This document shows, piece by piece, positions 25,413 to 34,196 of a DNA stretch of 64,000 nucleotides. The stretch spans positions 372,001-436,000 of the forward strand of contig JACKLR010000001.1 in assembly GCA_024235795.1 (NCBI GenBank). The letters are read 5' to 3'. A program made the translations under genes and the position numbers. The notes below the pieces were generated by a model. That model saw nothing but the letters and a program-made list of their open reading frames with translations. It did not search any database and was not told the origin of the DNA. Origin of the DNA: Burkholderiales bacterium (GTDB lineage Bacteria > Pseudomonadota > Gammaproteobacteria > Burkholderiales > Nitrosomonadaceae). Positions within the stretch are counted from its first letter, which is position 1; the number at the start of each line of letters is the position of its first letter.

Positions 25413-27710
25413 TTAGCTGACCTTAAAACATTTTAAATTGCTTGCTAAATACCGGCTTGCTGCGATCATATTTCGCAATGCTGGTTTAACTTCTTCCCAG
25501 CTGCGTGTTTTCAGCCCACAGTCGGGATTCACCCATAATCTTTGGATCGGAATGCGCTGCGCCGCTTTTTTCATTAAATCAATCATCGAATCTACAGAAG
25601 GAATATTGGGTGAATGTATATCGTATACACCGGGACCGATTTCATTTGGATAATGGAATTGATCAAAGGCATCTAGCAACTCCATATCCGATCGGGAAGT
25701 CTCAATTGTAATAACATCGGCATCCATCCGGGCAATCGCCTCCATGATATCATTGAATTCCGAATAACACATATGTGTATGAATCTGCGTACTGTCTTTG
25801 ACGCCATTGGCGGCAACACGAAAAGCGCGAATCGCCCAATCTAAATACGCACACCATTGAGATCTTCTAAGTGGCAAGCCTTCTCTTAATGCTGCCTCAT
25901 CAATTTGAATAATACCGATACCCGCATCTTCCAATGCCAGCACTTCATCTCGTACAGCAAGCGCCAACTGCGCACAAGTCTCGGCACGTGGCTGATCATC
26001 ACGTACAAATGACCAATTTAACAAGGTAACTGGTCCCGTCAGCATGCCTTTTACCGGCTTGTCAGTTAATGACTGAGCGTATTGAACCCATTCTGTGGTA
26101 ATAGTATGCGTATGCGAAACATCGCCATAGATTATCGGCGGCTTTACACATCTTGAACCGTACGATTGTACCCAGCCGTATTGCGTAATGACATAACCAG
26201 CTAACTGTTCGCCAAAGTACTCCACCATATCATTGCGTTCCGGCTCGCCATGCACCAAAACATCCAATCCCAACACTTCTTGCTCGCGCACGCAGGTTTC
26301 AATTTCTTTTTGCATTGCAAATCGATATTCCTGTTGAGATAACTTGCCTTTCCTGAACTTCGACCTTGTTTGCCGGATTGCTTGTGTCTGTGGAAAAGAC
26401 CCGATAGTCGTCGTTGGGAAAAGCGGCAACCGAACCCTTTCACGCTGCGCTTGCGCACGCTGGCGATAAGAAGATTGACGTGCACCCATCGCATCAGTTA
26501 TTTCTCGCACCCGGCATTTCACGACGGGTTGATGCACACGGGTCGAGTGTCTGCGGCACTCTATTGCGTTTGCATTTTCCAACAAGATTTCAGAAACGCT
26601 GTTTCGACCATGCTCAAGCGCCTTTGCCAATACATCGATTTCATTTAATTTTTGTACTGCAAATGCCATCCATGACCTAACCTCCGTATCAAGTGTAACT
26701 TCACAATCGAGATCTACAGGCACATGTAGTAATGTGCATGAAGGCGCAAGCCATAAACGATCTTGCAAAATAGCATGAATAGGTTCAATCCAGTTCAGCG
26801 TTTCATTCAAATCAGTTTTCCATATATTTCGCCCATCGATAACACCCAGGGATAAAATCTTATTACTCCCAAGCCAATCTGCCACTTTGACTGCTTCATC
26901 TTTTGCCTTTACTGCATCTAGATGCAGTCCACTAACGGGCAGCTCACAGGCCAATTGCAAATTATTCTGCAATTGGCCGAAATAGGTTGTCAGTAACAGC
27001 CTTACAGAAGTTGTTTGTAGCTGATAATACGCTTTCCTCAGCGCATGCTGCCATGATTGATCCAATTCCATGACCAACACAGGCTCGTCAATTTGCAGCC
27101 ATTGTATTTCCAGGCGCTCAAGTACATTGAGTAATTGCGCATATACACTAATTAATTCATCGAGCAATTCAAGTTTATTGGTGCCGTCCTTTGATTTCCC
27201 GAGCCAAAGATAAGTGATCGGACCTAGAATAACGGGTTTTGCCTGAATACCCTGTCGCCGCGCCGCGTTTATTTGTCGCAAAAATGAATCAGCATACAGC
27301 GAAAATTGTGTCTTTCTATCAAATTCCGGTACGATAAAATGATAGTTTGTATCAAACCATTTGGTCATTTCACACGCCTTGACTCCGACACAATCCCGAT
27401 CATCGTTTACTGCACGGCCTCTTGCCGCACGAAATAAATCATCCAGTCTACTTCCCGGCAGTTCACTGATACGCGTCGGCAAATTACCGAGCATTAAACT
27501 GGTATCCAGTACGTGGTCGTATAATGAAAAATCGCCCACCGGCACCCAGTCCAGCATGACCTGATCTTGCCAGTGTTTTGAACGAAGCTCGGTAGCCTTA
27601 GCCAATAAAATTTCCTCCGAAATTGTCTTATTCCAATAACGCTCCAGAGCAAATTTGAGTTCGCGCTTTCGTCCGATACGCGGAAATCCGAGGTTATGCG
27701 TTGTTACCAT
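25413..27710 (-). CDS. metE: Cobalamin-independent methionine synthase
   Basis: The 765-residue enzyme has the two-barrel MetE layout. The N-terminal half begins THNLGFPRIGRKRELKFALE. The catalytic half starts near residue 430 with PTTTIGSFPQT and contains HGEPERNDMVEYFGE, the zinc ligands in HTHMCYSEF, and a final Cys in NPDCGLKTR. It transfers a methyl group from methyltetrahydropteroyl-triglutamate to homocysteine. I chose the ATG at 27708-27710: AAGGA lies 11 bases before it, whereas the upstream ATG overlaps that site. It is divergent from metR, its usual activator. Confidence 0.97.
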   Translation of the reverse strand: MVTTHNLGFPRIGRKRELKFALERYWNKTISEEILLAKATELRSKHWQDQVMLDWVPVGDFSLYDHVLDTSLMLGNLPTRISELPGSRLDDLFRAARGRAVNDDRDCVGVKACEMTKWFDTNYHFIVPEFDRKTQFSLYADSFLRQINAARRQGIQAKPVILGPITYLWLGKSKDGTNKLELLDELISVYAQLLNVLERLEIQWLQIDEPVLVMELDQSWQHALRKAYYQLQTTSVRLLLTTYFGQLQNNLQLACELPVSGLHLDAVKAKDEAVKVADWLGSNKILSLGVIDGRNIWKTDLNETLNWIEPIHAILQDRLWLAPSCTLLHVPVDLDCEVTLDTEVRSWMAFAVQKLNEIDVLAKALEHGRNSVSEILLENANAIECRRHSTRVHQPVVKCRVREITDAMGARQSSYRQRAQAQRERVRLPLFPTTTIGSFPQTQAIRQTRSKFRKGKLSQQEYRFAMQKEIETCVREQEVLGLDVLVHGEPERNDMVEYFGEQLAGYVITQYGWVQSYGSRCVKPPIIYGDVSHTHTITTEWVQYAQSLTDKPVKGMLTGPVTLLNWSFVRDDQPRAETCAQLALAVRDEVLALEDAGIGIIQIDEAALREGLPLRRSQWCAYLDWAIRAFRVAANGVKDSTQIHTHMCYSEFNDIMEAIARMDADVITIETSRSDMELLDAFDQFHYPNEIGPGVYDIHSPNIPSVDSMIDLMKKAAQRIPIQRLWVNPDCGLKTRSWEEVKPALRNMIAASRYLASNLKCFKVS

Positions 27711-27813
27711 GTTTTTTACCATCCTTATTTCAAAATCATCGTATCTATTGTATAAGCAATTAATGATTAGTAATAATGATGATTTTATAATATATAATTA
27801 GGTTTCCTTATAA

Positions 27814-28716
27814 ATGATCGAACATAGCCACCTCAAAATTATTCAGGCACTTCACGTCAACGGCACACTCACTGCAGCCGCCAATGCACTCTGTTTGACC
27901 CAGCCGGCTCTCTCCCATCAAATCAGTTATCTTGAAAAGAAACTGGGTTTAACCCTATGGCAAAAAGAAGGCCGCAACCTGAGATTGACCCAAGCCGGCA
28001 CATTACTCCTAAACGTTGCAAATCAGGTATTGCCAGTTTTGTTACAAGCGGAAAAAACGTTCGAAGCGTATCGCGAAGGACGTCAGGGCATTTTGCGCAT
28101 CGGCGTTGAATGCTATCCATGTTTTGAATGGTTAAATTTAAATGCAGTTATCGGTCAATTCATGCAACAAACCCCCGAAATTGATATCGACATCGTCCAT
28201 AAATTCCAGTTTTCAGGATTAGAAGGATTAATGAATCACCATATTGACGTCTTGATTACGCCTGATTTGATAAAAAAAGAGAAAATACACTATGAACTAT
28301 TGACCGAGTATCAACTTGTGCTAATGGTTTCTTCAGACCATCTTTTGGCAAAAACAAAACGCTTAAAACCTGAGAATTTATGCCAGGAGACACTGATTAC
28401 CTTCCCGGTCCCGTTGGAAAGATTGGATATCCTCACTCATTTCTTAACCCCATCCCATCTTGAGCCAAAACAATTGAAGCAAATTGAATCCCTTGAAATT
28501 ATGCTGCAAATGACGGCACTAAACCGCGGTGTATGCGTTTTACCAGAATGGCTGGCTGATATTAAAAGTAAAGATTTACATCTAAAAAAAATACCGATTG
28601 GAAAACAAGGCCTGTTTCAACGATTATATTTAGCCATGAGAGCGTCAGATGAATCAGTTCCCTATATTCAACGATTCATTTCTGTAGGGCGTAAGACGGT
28701 GCACACGACATTTTAA
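27814..28716 (+). CDS. metR: LysR-family regulator MetR
   Basis: The 300-residue protein has the LysR helix-turn-helix at about 5-62 (HLKIIQALHVNGTLTAAANALCLTQPALSHQISYLEKKLG) and an effector-binding domain thereafter. The sequence QPALSHQI and divergence from metE identify MetR, which activates metE with homocysteine as co-effector. The 103-base intergenic space must carry both promoters. I could not see a clean TGAA-N5-TTCA MetR box, so the binding site remains unassigned. Confidence 0.92.
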   Translation: MIEHSHLKIIQALHVNGTLTAAANALCLTQPALSHQISYLEKKLGLTLWQKEGRNLRLTQAGTLLLNVANQVLPVLLQAEKTFEAYREGRQGILRIGVECYPCFEWLNLNAVIGQFMQQTPEIDIDIVHKFQFSGLEGLMNHHIDVLITPDLIKKEKIHYELLTEYQLVLMVSSDHLLAKTKRLKPENLCQETLITFPVPLERLDILTHFLTPSHLEPKQLKQIESLEIMLQMTALNRGVCVLPEWLADIKSKDLHLKKIPIGKQGLFQRLYLAMRASDESVPYIQRFISVGRKTVHTTF

Positions 28717-28821
28717 TGAAAAAATATTTCCCGTCACCTTTGAATTTGCTTCAATTGTTTCATTGTTCAGTCTGACATGCGTGTAAACTTGAGCCTTTTC
28801 CTTTTGTAGTCGAATTAATTT

Positions 28822-29262
28822 ATGGATGAACAGGCAAGTCTTTTAGCCCTCTTTACCAGTAGTTTTCTTGCTGCAACACTTTTACCCGGGGGATCTGAAG
28901 CTGTTCTTGCCGGAGTTCTGGTTGCCTACCCTGACCTGCTCTGGCAAGCTTTGATACTCGCCACCATCGGTAACACGCTCGGTGGTATGAGTTCATATCT
29001 GATCGGTCGGTTATTGCCCGATGAGAAAGCCATTTTGAAAAAAACTGGCGGCAGTTCACGCAGTCTGGAATGGGTGCGCGGTCATGGCGCACCCATCCTG
29101 TTGCTTTCATGGGCGCCTGTTATTGGTGATGCGTTATGCGTTGCTGCCGGGTGGTTGAGGATCAACTGGCTTTGGGCCATGTTTTTCATGACCATCGGTA
29201 AATTCGCGCGTTACTGGATCGTCGCCACGGCTGCAAACTCAGTTGTAGCAACCATCAGCTAA
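28822..29262 (+). CDS. YqaA/DedA-like inner membrane protein
   Basis: The 146-residue protein has membrane segments at about 8-30, 40-62, 92-108 and 118-140. The pattern LLPGGSEAVLAGVL, ATIGNTLGGMSSYLIGR and LLSWAPVIGDALCVAAGWLR matches the YqaA branch of the SNARE-associated/DedA (VTT) superfamily. Those proteins are linked to lipid transport and membrane homeostasis; the exact substrate here is unknown. It is short for a DedA protein but normal for YqaA. Convergent with grxD. Confidence 0.85.
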   Translation: MDEQASLLALFTSSFLAATLLPGGSEAVLAGVLVAYPDLLWQALILATIGNTLGGMSSYLIGRLLPDEKAILKKTGGSSRSLEWVRGHGAPILLLSWAPVIGDALCVAAGWLRINWLWAMFFMTIGKFARYWIVATAANSVVATIS

Positions 29263-29286
29263 CTTGTAAATACCTCATATACCAGC

Positions 29287-29598
29287 TTAGTCATCTTCTA
29301 ACAGCTTTTGCAATTCACCGCTTTGATACATTTCGGTGAGAATATCGGAACCACCGATAAATTCCCCTTTCACATACAGCTGTGGAATGGTGGGCCAATT
29401 GGAATAATCCTTGATTCCCTGGCGTATTTCCGGATCCTGCAATACGTCCACGGTAAACAGATTGTTAGCACCACATGCACTAAGAATATTCACAGCATTC
29501 GCGGAAAAACCACATTGCGGCTGATCCGGTGTTCCTTTCATATACAACACCACAGGATGAGTTGTGACCTGTTGTTTTATGGTATCTTCTACATTCAT
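29287..29598 (-). CDS. grxD: Monothiol glutaredoxin (Grx4 type)
   Basis: The 103-residue protein has the monothiol active site CGFS (in PQCGFSANAV), GTP after MKG, the glutathione-binding WPTIPQLYVKGEFIGGSDI and the C-terminal helix. Such proteins carry [2Fe-2S] clusters with glutathione or BolA partners. The start at 29596-29598 was chosen because AGGAG precedes it by 10 bases; the frame is open nine codons further without a better site. Co-directional with prmC, 121 bases downstream. Confidence 0.95.
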   Translation of the reverse strand: MNVEDTIKQQVTTHPVVLYMKGTPDQPQCGFSANAVNILSACGANNLFTVDVLQDPEIRQGIKDYSNWPTIPQLYVKGEFIGGSDILTEMYQSGELQKLLEDD

Positions 29599-29719
29599 TT
29601 TTAATTTGCTCCTAATTAATTTCAAGATGTAACAGAAAAAATTTTCGATGGCTTAACGTAATAATAGAATCAAATTGATCATTTGTTTCCAGTCTGCTGC
29701 CACATTAGGTTTCCATAAT

Positions 29720-30598
29720 TTATATAAAATTTCTTCCCACGCTCACCCGCTCAATACCTGCCAAATCGACATGAGAGCTGATATTCCGAAATCCTTTCGC
29801 TGCCAATAACTGCCGGCAAAGTACTGACTGATTATAGCCATGTTCTAATAACAATTGTCCGCCGTCAACCAGATATTCAGGCGCAGCCATAATAATATGG
29901 CGTATGCAGGACAAACCATCTGCATCTGCTGACAGTGCGATGTCAGGTTCAAAACGCAAGTCCCCCTGCTGCAAGTGTGGATCGCTCTTGGCTATATAAG
30001 GCGGATTAGACACAATCAGATCAAATGATTTGCCAGCGGCTAGACTGTTGAACCAATTCCCTTCCAGGATGCAGATGTTTTCTATACCCAGATTTTGGGC
30101 ATTCCACTTGGCAATGTTAATTGCATCAACTGACAAATCGACCGCCGTTACAAATGCTTCTGGTCTGTGTTTGGCAATTGTTATACCGATTGCGCCACTA
30201 CCGGTACCGAGATCCAGAATTCTGCAAGAACGTGATTCTGGAATAATTGCAAGCGCCATCTCGACCAGCAACTCTGTTTCAGGGCGCGGAATCAGCACAG
30301 CCGGTGTGACTTTGAAAACCAGATCATAAAACTCACGCACACCAGTCAAATAAGCTATCGGAACACCGCTTACACGCTGCAAAACAAGCCTGAAGAATTT
30401 TGCTGCCTGCTCTGAAGCAAGCAATTCATCAGAATGCGTTAACAAATAAGCATGATTGACTTGCAATACATGTTGTAGCAACATACGCGCATCAACCTGT
30501 TCGATATGCTGGCATGACCAGTTTAGCGCTTGAGAAATGGTGCGAGGGGTATAACCAGCTGTAGTTTGATCGCGGAAATAACGATTCAATGCAGGCAT
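29720..30598 (-). CDS. prmC: Release-factor glutamine N5-methyltransferase PrmC (HemK)
   Basis: The 292-residue protein has an N-terminal helical domain (about 1-85) and a Rossmann methyltransferase domain with VLIPRPETELLVE, the SAM loop LDLGTGSGAIGI near residues 125-136 and the catalytic NPPY motif (VSNPPYIA near 195). PrmC methylates the GGQ glutamine of release factors. It lies 34 bases after prfA, the gene for its substrate, in the conserved hemA-prfA-prmC order. A paralogue, prmB, lies at 61668-62564. Confidence 0.96.
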   Translation of the reverse strand: MPALNRYFRDQTTAGYTPRTISQALNWSCQHIEQVDARMLLQHVLQVNHAYLLTHSDELLASEQAAKFFRLVLQRVSGVPIAYLTGVREFYDLVFKVTPAVLIPRPETELLVEMALAIIPESRSCRILDLGTGSGAIGITIAKHRPEAFVTAVDLSVDAINIAKWNAQNLGIENICILEGNWFNSLAAGKSFDLIVSNPPYIAKSDPHLQQGDLRFEPDIALSADADGLSCIRHIIMAAPEYLVDGGQLLLEHGYNQSVLCRQLLAAKGFRNISSHVDLAGIERVSVGRNFI

Positions 30599-30632
30599 TG
30601 TGATCTACGTTATCAGACGAAATAATTTGTGA

Positions 30633-31712
30633 TTATTCTTCCATCGAAGCAGCCAGCTGCTCCGCCTGATGCTCAGCCATCAAAGCCGAGCAGATTTCAC
30701 CGATATCGCCATCCATAATCTGATCCATTTTATAAAGCGTCAAATTAATGCGATGATCTGTCACTCTGCCTTGCGGAAAATTATAGGTGCGTATGCGCTC
30801 AGAACGCTCGCCTGTGCCTACAAGGGATTTTCGTGTGGCCGCCTGTTCAGCCTGCTGCGCCTGCATCTGTCTGGCATGAATCCGCGCCGCAAGCACACTC
30901 ATTGCCTGTGCTTTGTTCTTGTGTTGTGATCGGCCGTCCTGGCATTCCACTACAATGCCTGTTGGCAGGTGTGTAACTCTTACAGCTGAGTCCGTTTTGT
31001 TGATATGCTGGCCGCCCGCACCGGATGCGCGAAAAGTATCAATGCGCAGCTCGGCAGGATTAAGTTCGACTTCGCTGATTTCGTCCGCTTCAGGAATAAC
31101 CGCAACGGTACATGTCGATGTGTGTACTCGGCCTTGTGTTTCGGTTACAGGCACGCGTTGAACGCGATGTCCGCCCGATTCAAATTTAAGTCGGGAATAA
31201 GCGCCCTGTCCTGTGATCTTGGCGATAACTTCCTTGTAGCCGCCAACATCCGAAGGACTTTGAGAGATGATTTCAACCTGCCAGTTATGCCGCTCAGCAT
31301 AACGTGAATACATGCGAAACAAATTACCGGCAAAAAGTGCAGATTCATCCCCACCCGTTCCAGCACGTATTTCAAGAAAAATATTGCGATCGTCATTTGG
31401 ATCTTTAGGTAGCAATTGCTTTTGCAGTTCTGTTTCAATTTCCGCCAGTTTTTCCTTGCCGGCTTGCATTTCAACTTCCGCAAATTCACGCATTTCCGGG
31501 TCTGCGGCCATTTCACGAGCCGTTTTTATGTCCTGTTCGGTCTGCTGATAGGCATGATACAAATCAACGACAGGAATAATCTCAGCGTGTTCACGGGAAA
31601 GCTTGCGAAAATTATCCAGATCAGCCGTCACCATTTCGCTACTCAACATCTGATTGAGTTCTTCCAGGCGCACACACAATCGTTCGAGTCTTTTGGTCAG
31701 GCTGGCTTTCAT
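30633..31712 (-). CDS. prfA: Peptide chain release factor 1
   Basis: This 359-residue protein has all RF1 features: an N-terminal coiled domain, IFLEIRAGTGGDESALFAG at about 110, the catalytic GAGGQHINKTDSAVR near 230, and RTYNFPQGRVTDHRI near 310. The stop-recognition region should contain a PxT motif; I read PVTETQG around residue 187, as in RF1 rather than RF2. It terminates translation at UAA and UAG. Start and hemA stop overlap by one base (TAATG). Confidence 0.97.
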   Translation of the reverse strand: MKASLTKRLERLCVRLEELNQMLSSEMVTADLDNFRKLSREHAEIIPVVDLYHAYQQTEQDIKTAREMAADPEMREFAEVEMQAGKEKLAEIETELQKQLLPKDPNDDRNIFLEIRAGTGGDESALFAGNLFRMYSRYAERHNWQVEIISQSPSDVGGYKEVIAKITGQGAYSRLKFESGGHRVQRVPVTETQGRVHTSTCTVAVIPEADEISEVELNPAELRIDTFRASGAGGQHINKTDSAVRVTHLPTGIVVECQDGRSQHKNKAQAMSVLAARIHARQMQAQQAEQAATRKSLVGTGERSERIRTYNFPQGRVTDHRINLTLYKMDQIMDGDIGEICSALMAEHQAEQLAASMEE

Positions 31713-32962
31713 TATGGTCTATGCAATTGATAAAGCCGGTTGATTAATTCAACCAGTTCTTCACGCTCTTCTGCCGAAGCATGATTCAAAGCGCTGGATG
31801 GAATATGCAGGAATTTATTCATCAAACTATTACTCAACGCCTCCATTACTTTCTGCGGATCTTCACCTTTAGCCAGCAACTTGCTAGCGCGTTCCAGTTC
31901 ATGCCGGCGATAACGCTCTCCCTGATCGCGCAATGCACGTATGGTAGGTACCAGTTCACGCGTCGCCATCCAGCGCATAAAATCAATCACATTATTGTCG
32001 ATAATCGATTCTGCCTGGGAAACGGCGCTTTGGCGTGCGTCCATACCTTCTTTCACAATTTCCGACAAATCGTCCACATAATAGAGAAAAACATCATCCA
32101 GCTCGGAAACTTCTGATTCAACATCACGCGGCACTGCCAGGTCGACAATAAAAATGGGACGATGTTTGCGCGCCTTGATGGCTCGTTCGACCATACCCTT
32201 TCCCAAGATAGGTAGGGGACTGGCGGTACAGGTCACCACAATATCATTCAGCGCCAATTGTTCGGGCAAATCCGCCAATGTAATCGCTTTGGCATTAAAT
32301 CGCTTGGATAATGCCTGCGCACGTTCTATTGTCCGATTGGCTACTGTAATATTTATAGGATTTCGTGCTGCAAAATGACTAGCGCATAAATCAATCATTT
32401 CCCCGGCGCCAATAAACAACACGCGCTGCTCGCTGATTTCACCGAAAATACGTTCCGCAAGCCTTGCCGCCGCTGCAGCCATAGATACCGAATTCGTACC
32501 AATTTCAGTTGACGTGCGTACTTCTTTGGCGACAAAAAACGTACGTTGAAACAGTTTATGTAGCAGGAGTCCCAGTGTGCCAGCATTTTCAGCAGATTTT
32601 ACTGCACTTTTTAGCTGACCCAGAATTTGCGGCTCGCCCAGGACCATAGAATCCAAACCGCTTGCAACACGAAATGCATGTTTTACAGCGTGTTCACGCA
32701 CCAACTTATAAAGATAGGGCTCCAGTTCCCGTACTTGCAATTGATGAAAATCCGCCAGCCAGTGCATGGCTTCCTCAGGTTTATCTGTACTGCAATAAAT
32801 TTCTGTACGATTACACGTTGAAACAATAGCCGCTTCTTTAATACGGTTACGACCGACCAGATCATGCAATGCATGTTCCATTGTATTTTCAGGAAAAGCA
32901 ATCTGCTCACGCACGTCCAGTGGCGCAGTATTGTGGTTAATACCAAAGGCAAATAACTGCAT
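31712..32962 (-). CDS. hemA: Glutamyl-tRNA reductase
   Basis: The 416-residue protein has the catalytic Cys C50 in STCNRTEIY, the SVSMAAAAARLAER helix, the NADPH loop VLFIGAGEMIDLCASH near 190 and a C-terminal dimerisation domain from about 315. It reduces glutamyl-tRNA to glutamate-1-semialdehyde, the first committed step of tetrapyrrole synthesis, and must supply the heme demand of a cytochrome-rich organism. It is translationally coupled to prfA through the TAATG overlap. Confidence 0.97.
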   Translation of the reverse strand: MQLFAFGINHNTAPLDVREQIAFPENTMEHALHDLVGRNRIKEAAIVSTCNRTEIYCSTDKPEEAMHWLADFHQLQVRELEPYLYKLVREHAVKHAFRVASGLDSMVLGEPQILGQLKSAVKSAENAGTLGLLLHKLFQRTFFVAKEVRTSTEIGTNSVSMAAAAARLAERIFGEISEQRVLFIGAGEMIDLCASHFAARNPINITVANRTIERAQALSKRFNAKAITLADLPEQLALNDIVVTCTASPLPILGKGMVERAIKARKHRPIFIVDLAVPRDVESEVSELDDVFLYYVDDLSEIVKEGMDARQSAVSQAESIIDNNVIDFMRWMATRELVPTIRALRDQGERYRRHELERASKLLAKGEDPQKVMEALSNSLMNKFLHIPSSALNHASAEEREELVELINRLYQLHRP

Positions 32963-33308
32963 GGAAATTATGGTATATCACGAATAGGCGAAGAATAAAA
33001 AACTTGTGATTATAATATCAAGTGCACATAAATTCTATCTTTGATAATCATAAAATTCACTTATCCACGCTTATCTACGATTTCCGACACCAAAACCCAG
33101 AGTCACCACCAGAAGAACTTAACACTTTAGATTTATTTACTGAAAAACAATCAACTGTGCAATTTTATATTTTGAGAGTATACTTCCGCTGCAGTTGATA
33201 ATGCTCAACGAAATGTATTAATCTGGACATAGTATTTCAATCACACTCTTTTTGGAATACTATAGCATTGAACATTATAAAGAAATTACTATTCGTCATG
33301 GAGAGTTT
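32963..33308. other. Intergenic region upstream of hemA and the small exported protein
   Basis: 346 AT-rich bases between divergent genes. It must contain both promoters but no element stands out; nothing else is visible. Confidence 0.5.
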
Positions 33309-33800
33309 ATGTACAAAAAGTTAATTTGTGCCATTATATTTTTAGCATTATGTTTACCTGTCGCAGCTTTTGCTGAATCAGAAGAAGTTACAAATGATTC
33401 TGAAGAAGTTACAAATGAGGCTGCAGAAGAAGTGGAAGCTGCTGCAGATATTGAAGAAGAAGCATCGGAACAAGAACTGCAAAAAGGCAATGGTTGGAGA
33501 AAAGTTCGCATCGCCGAATTAGGCAAATCCGGAAAATTTGTACAAATGGTGCTCATCGAGCACAGCAGGCATACCGACAAAACAATTTATAGCAATGCTA
33601 TTAAACGGTTATGCAAACCGAGTGACGAATTCTGTCGGGTACGCTTTTGGAGCGAAGAGCGTTACATTCCAAATCGAGTCGCAATGACACCAGAACAAAG
33701 AAAACAACTCAAGGCTGACTATCTGGTCAATAAGTCCGCAGGGATGCACCACCTGCAATGGTCTTGCGGCATTGATCCAAACAGTGAAAATTGCCTTTAA
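33309..33800 (+). CDS. Small exported protein with acidic repeat region, unknown function
   Basis: The 163-residue protein starts with a clear signal peptide (MYKKLICAIIFLALCLPVAAFA, cleavage expected after AFA). An acidic stretch (about 23-58) includes a duplicated seven-residue unit SEEVTND/SEEVTNE, encoded by a 21-base tandem repeat. The remaining part (about 62-163) is basic and carries four Cys (in LCKPSDEFC, WSCG and NCL) that could form two disulfides in the periplasm. The start at 33309 follows GGAGAG; an upstream in-frame ATG at 33252 lacks a site and would spoil the signal peptide. No family was recognised. Confidence 0.75.
   Translation: MYKKLICAIIFLALCLPVAAFAESEEVTNDSEEVTNEAAEEVEAAADIEEEASEQELQKGNGWRKVRIAELGKSGKFVQMVLIEHSRHTDKTIYSNAIKRLCKPSDEFCRVRFWSEERYIPNRVAMTPEQRKQLKADYLVNKSAGMHHLQWSCGIDPNSENCL
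33378..33419 (+). repeat. 21-bp tandem repeat inside the exported-protein gene
   Basis: Two copies (33378-33398 and 33399-33419) differing at two bases, encoding SEEVTND and SEEVTNE. Likely a slippage duplication. Confidence 0.85.
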
Positions 33801-34196
33801 CCTTTAAGCTAGGTCAATCAGTTGATAAATGCTGTGAAAATGTTTGCATAAAAAAACCTTCTGCTAACACAACTACTCAACAAATAGAACACATTCAATA
33901 TCAACTGATTCATAATAGATGACGTTAGCTTTTCAATATTACCGGTGAGTCAGGGTATCAAAGACAAGGAAACCCCTTTCCAAGAAACCAAACACGATCA
34001 ACATTGAAAAGCTAGCCCTTCACCCAATCCCACCGGGGGTTCAAAAATGTACCCCGTCACCCTTTTACAGCATCAGGCCATGAGAGCCTTGAACCACGCT
34101 CTCATCACTCGCTTGCTATCCTTGTAACAAAATATCTCGTATGTATTGTACCTATATAATCTAACCGTTTATGGAGTCCATCCCATTGGGCTAGCA
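33801..34196. other. Intergenic region with inverted repeats, possible decayed mobile element
   Basis: 396 bases between convergent genes. GTTAGCTTTTCAATATT at 33924-33940 is nearly inverted at 34000-34016 (59-base gap), and a perfect 8-base stem ATGAGAGC/GCTCTCAT occurs at 34080-34087/34098-34105. The stretch from about 34000 to 34110 is visibly richer in GC than the flanks. No open frame of useful length or T-run is present. It could be a relic of an insertion element or a structured non-coding region. Confidence 0.35.

Noticed and set aside
27711..27722. ATG at 27720-27722 as metE start
   Set aside because: It overlaps the AAGGA site that serves the ATG at 27708-27710.
27711..27813. MetR box or riboswitch between metE and metR
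   Set aside because: Only about 100 bases, with no TGAA-N5-TTCA pattern and no room for a SAM or cobalamin riboswitch.
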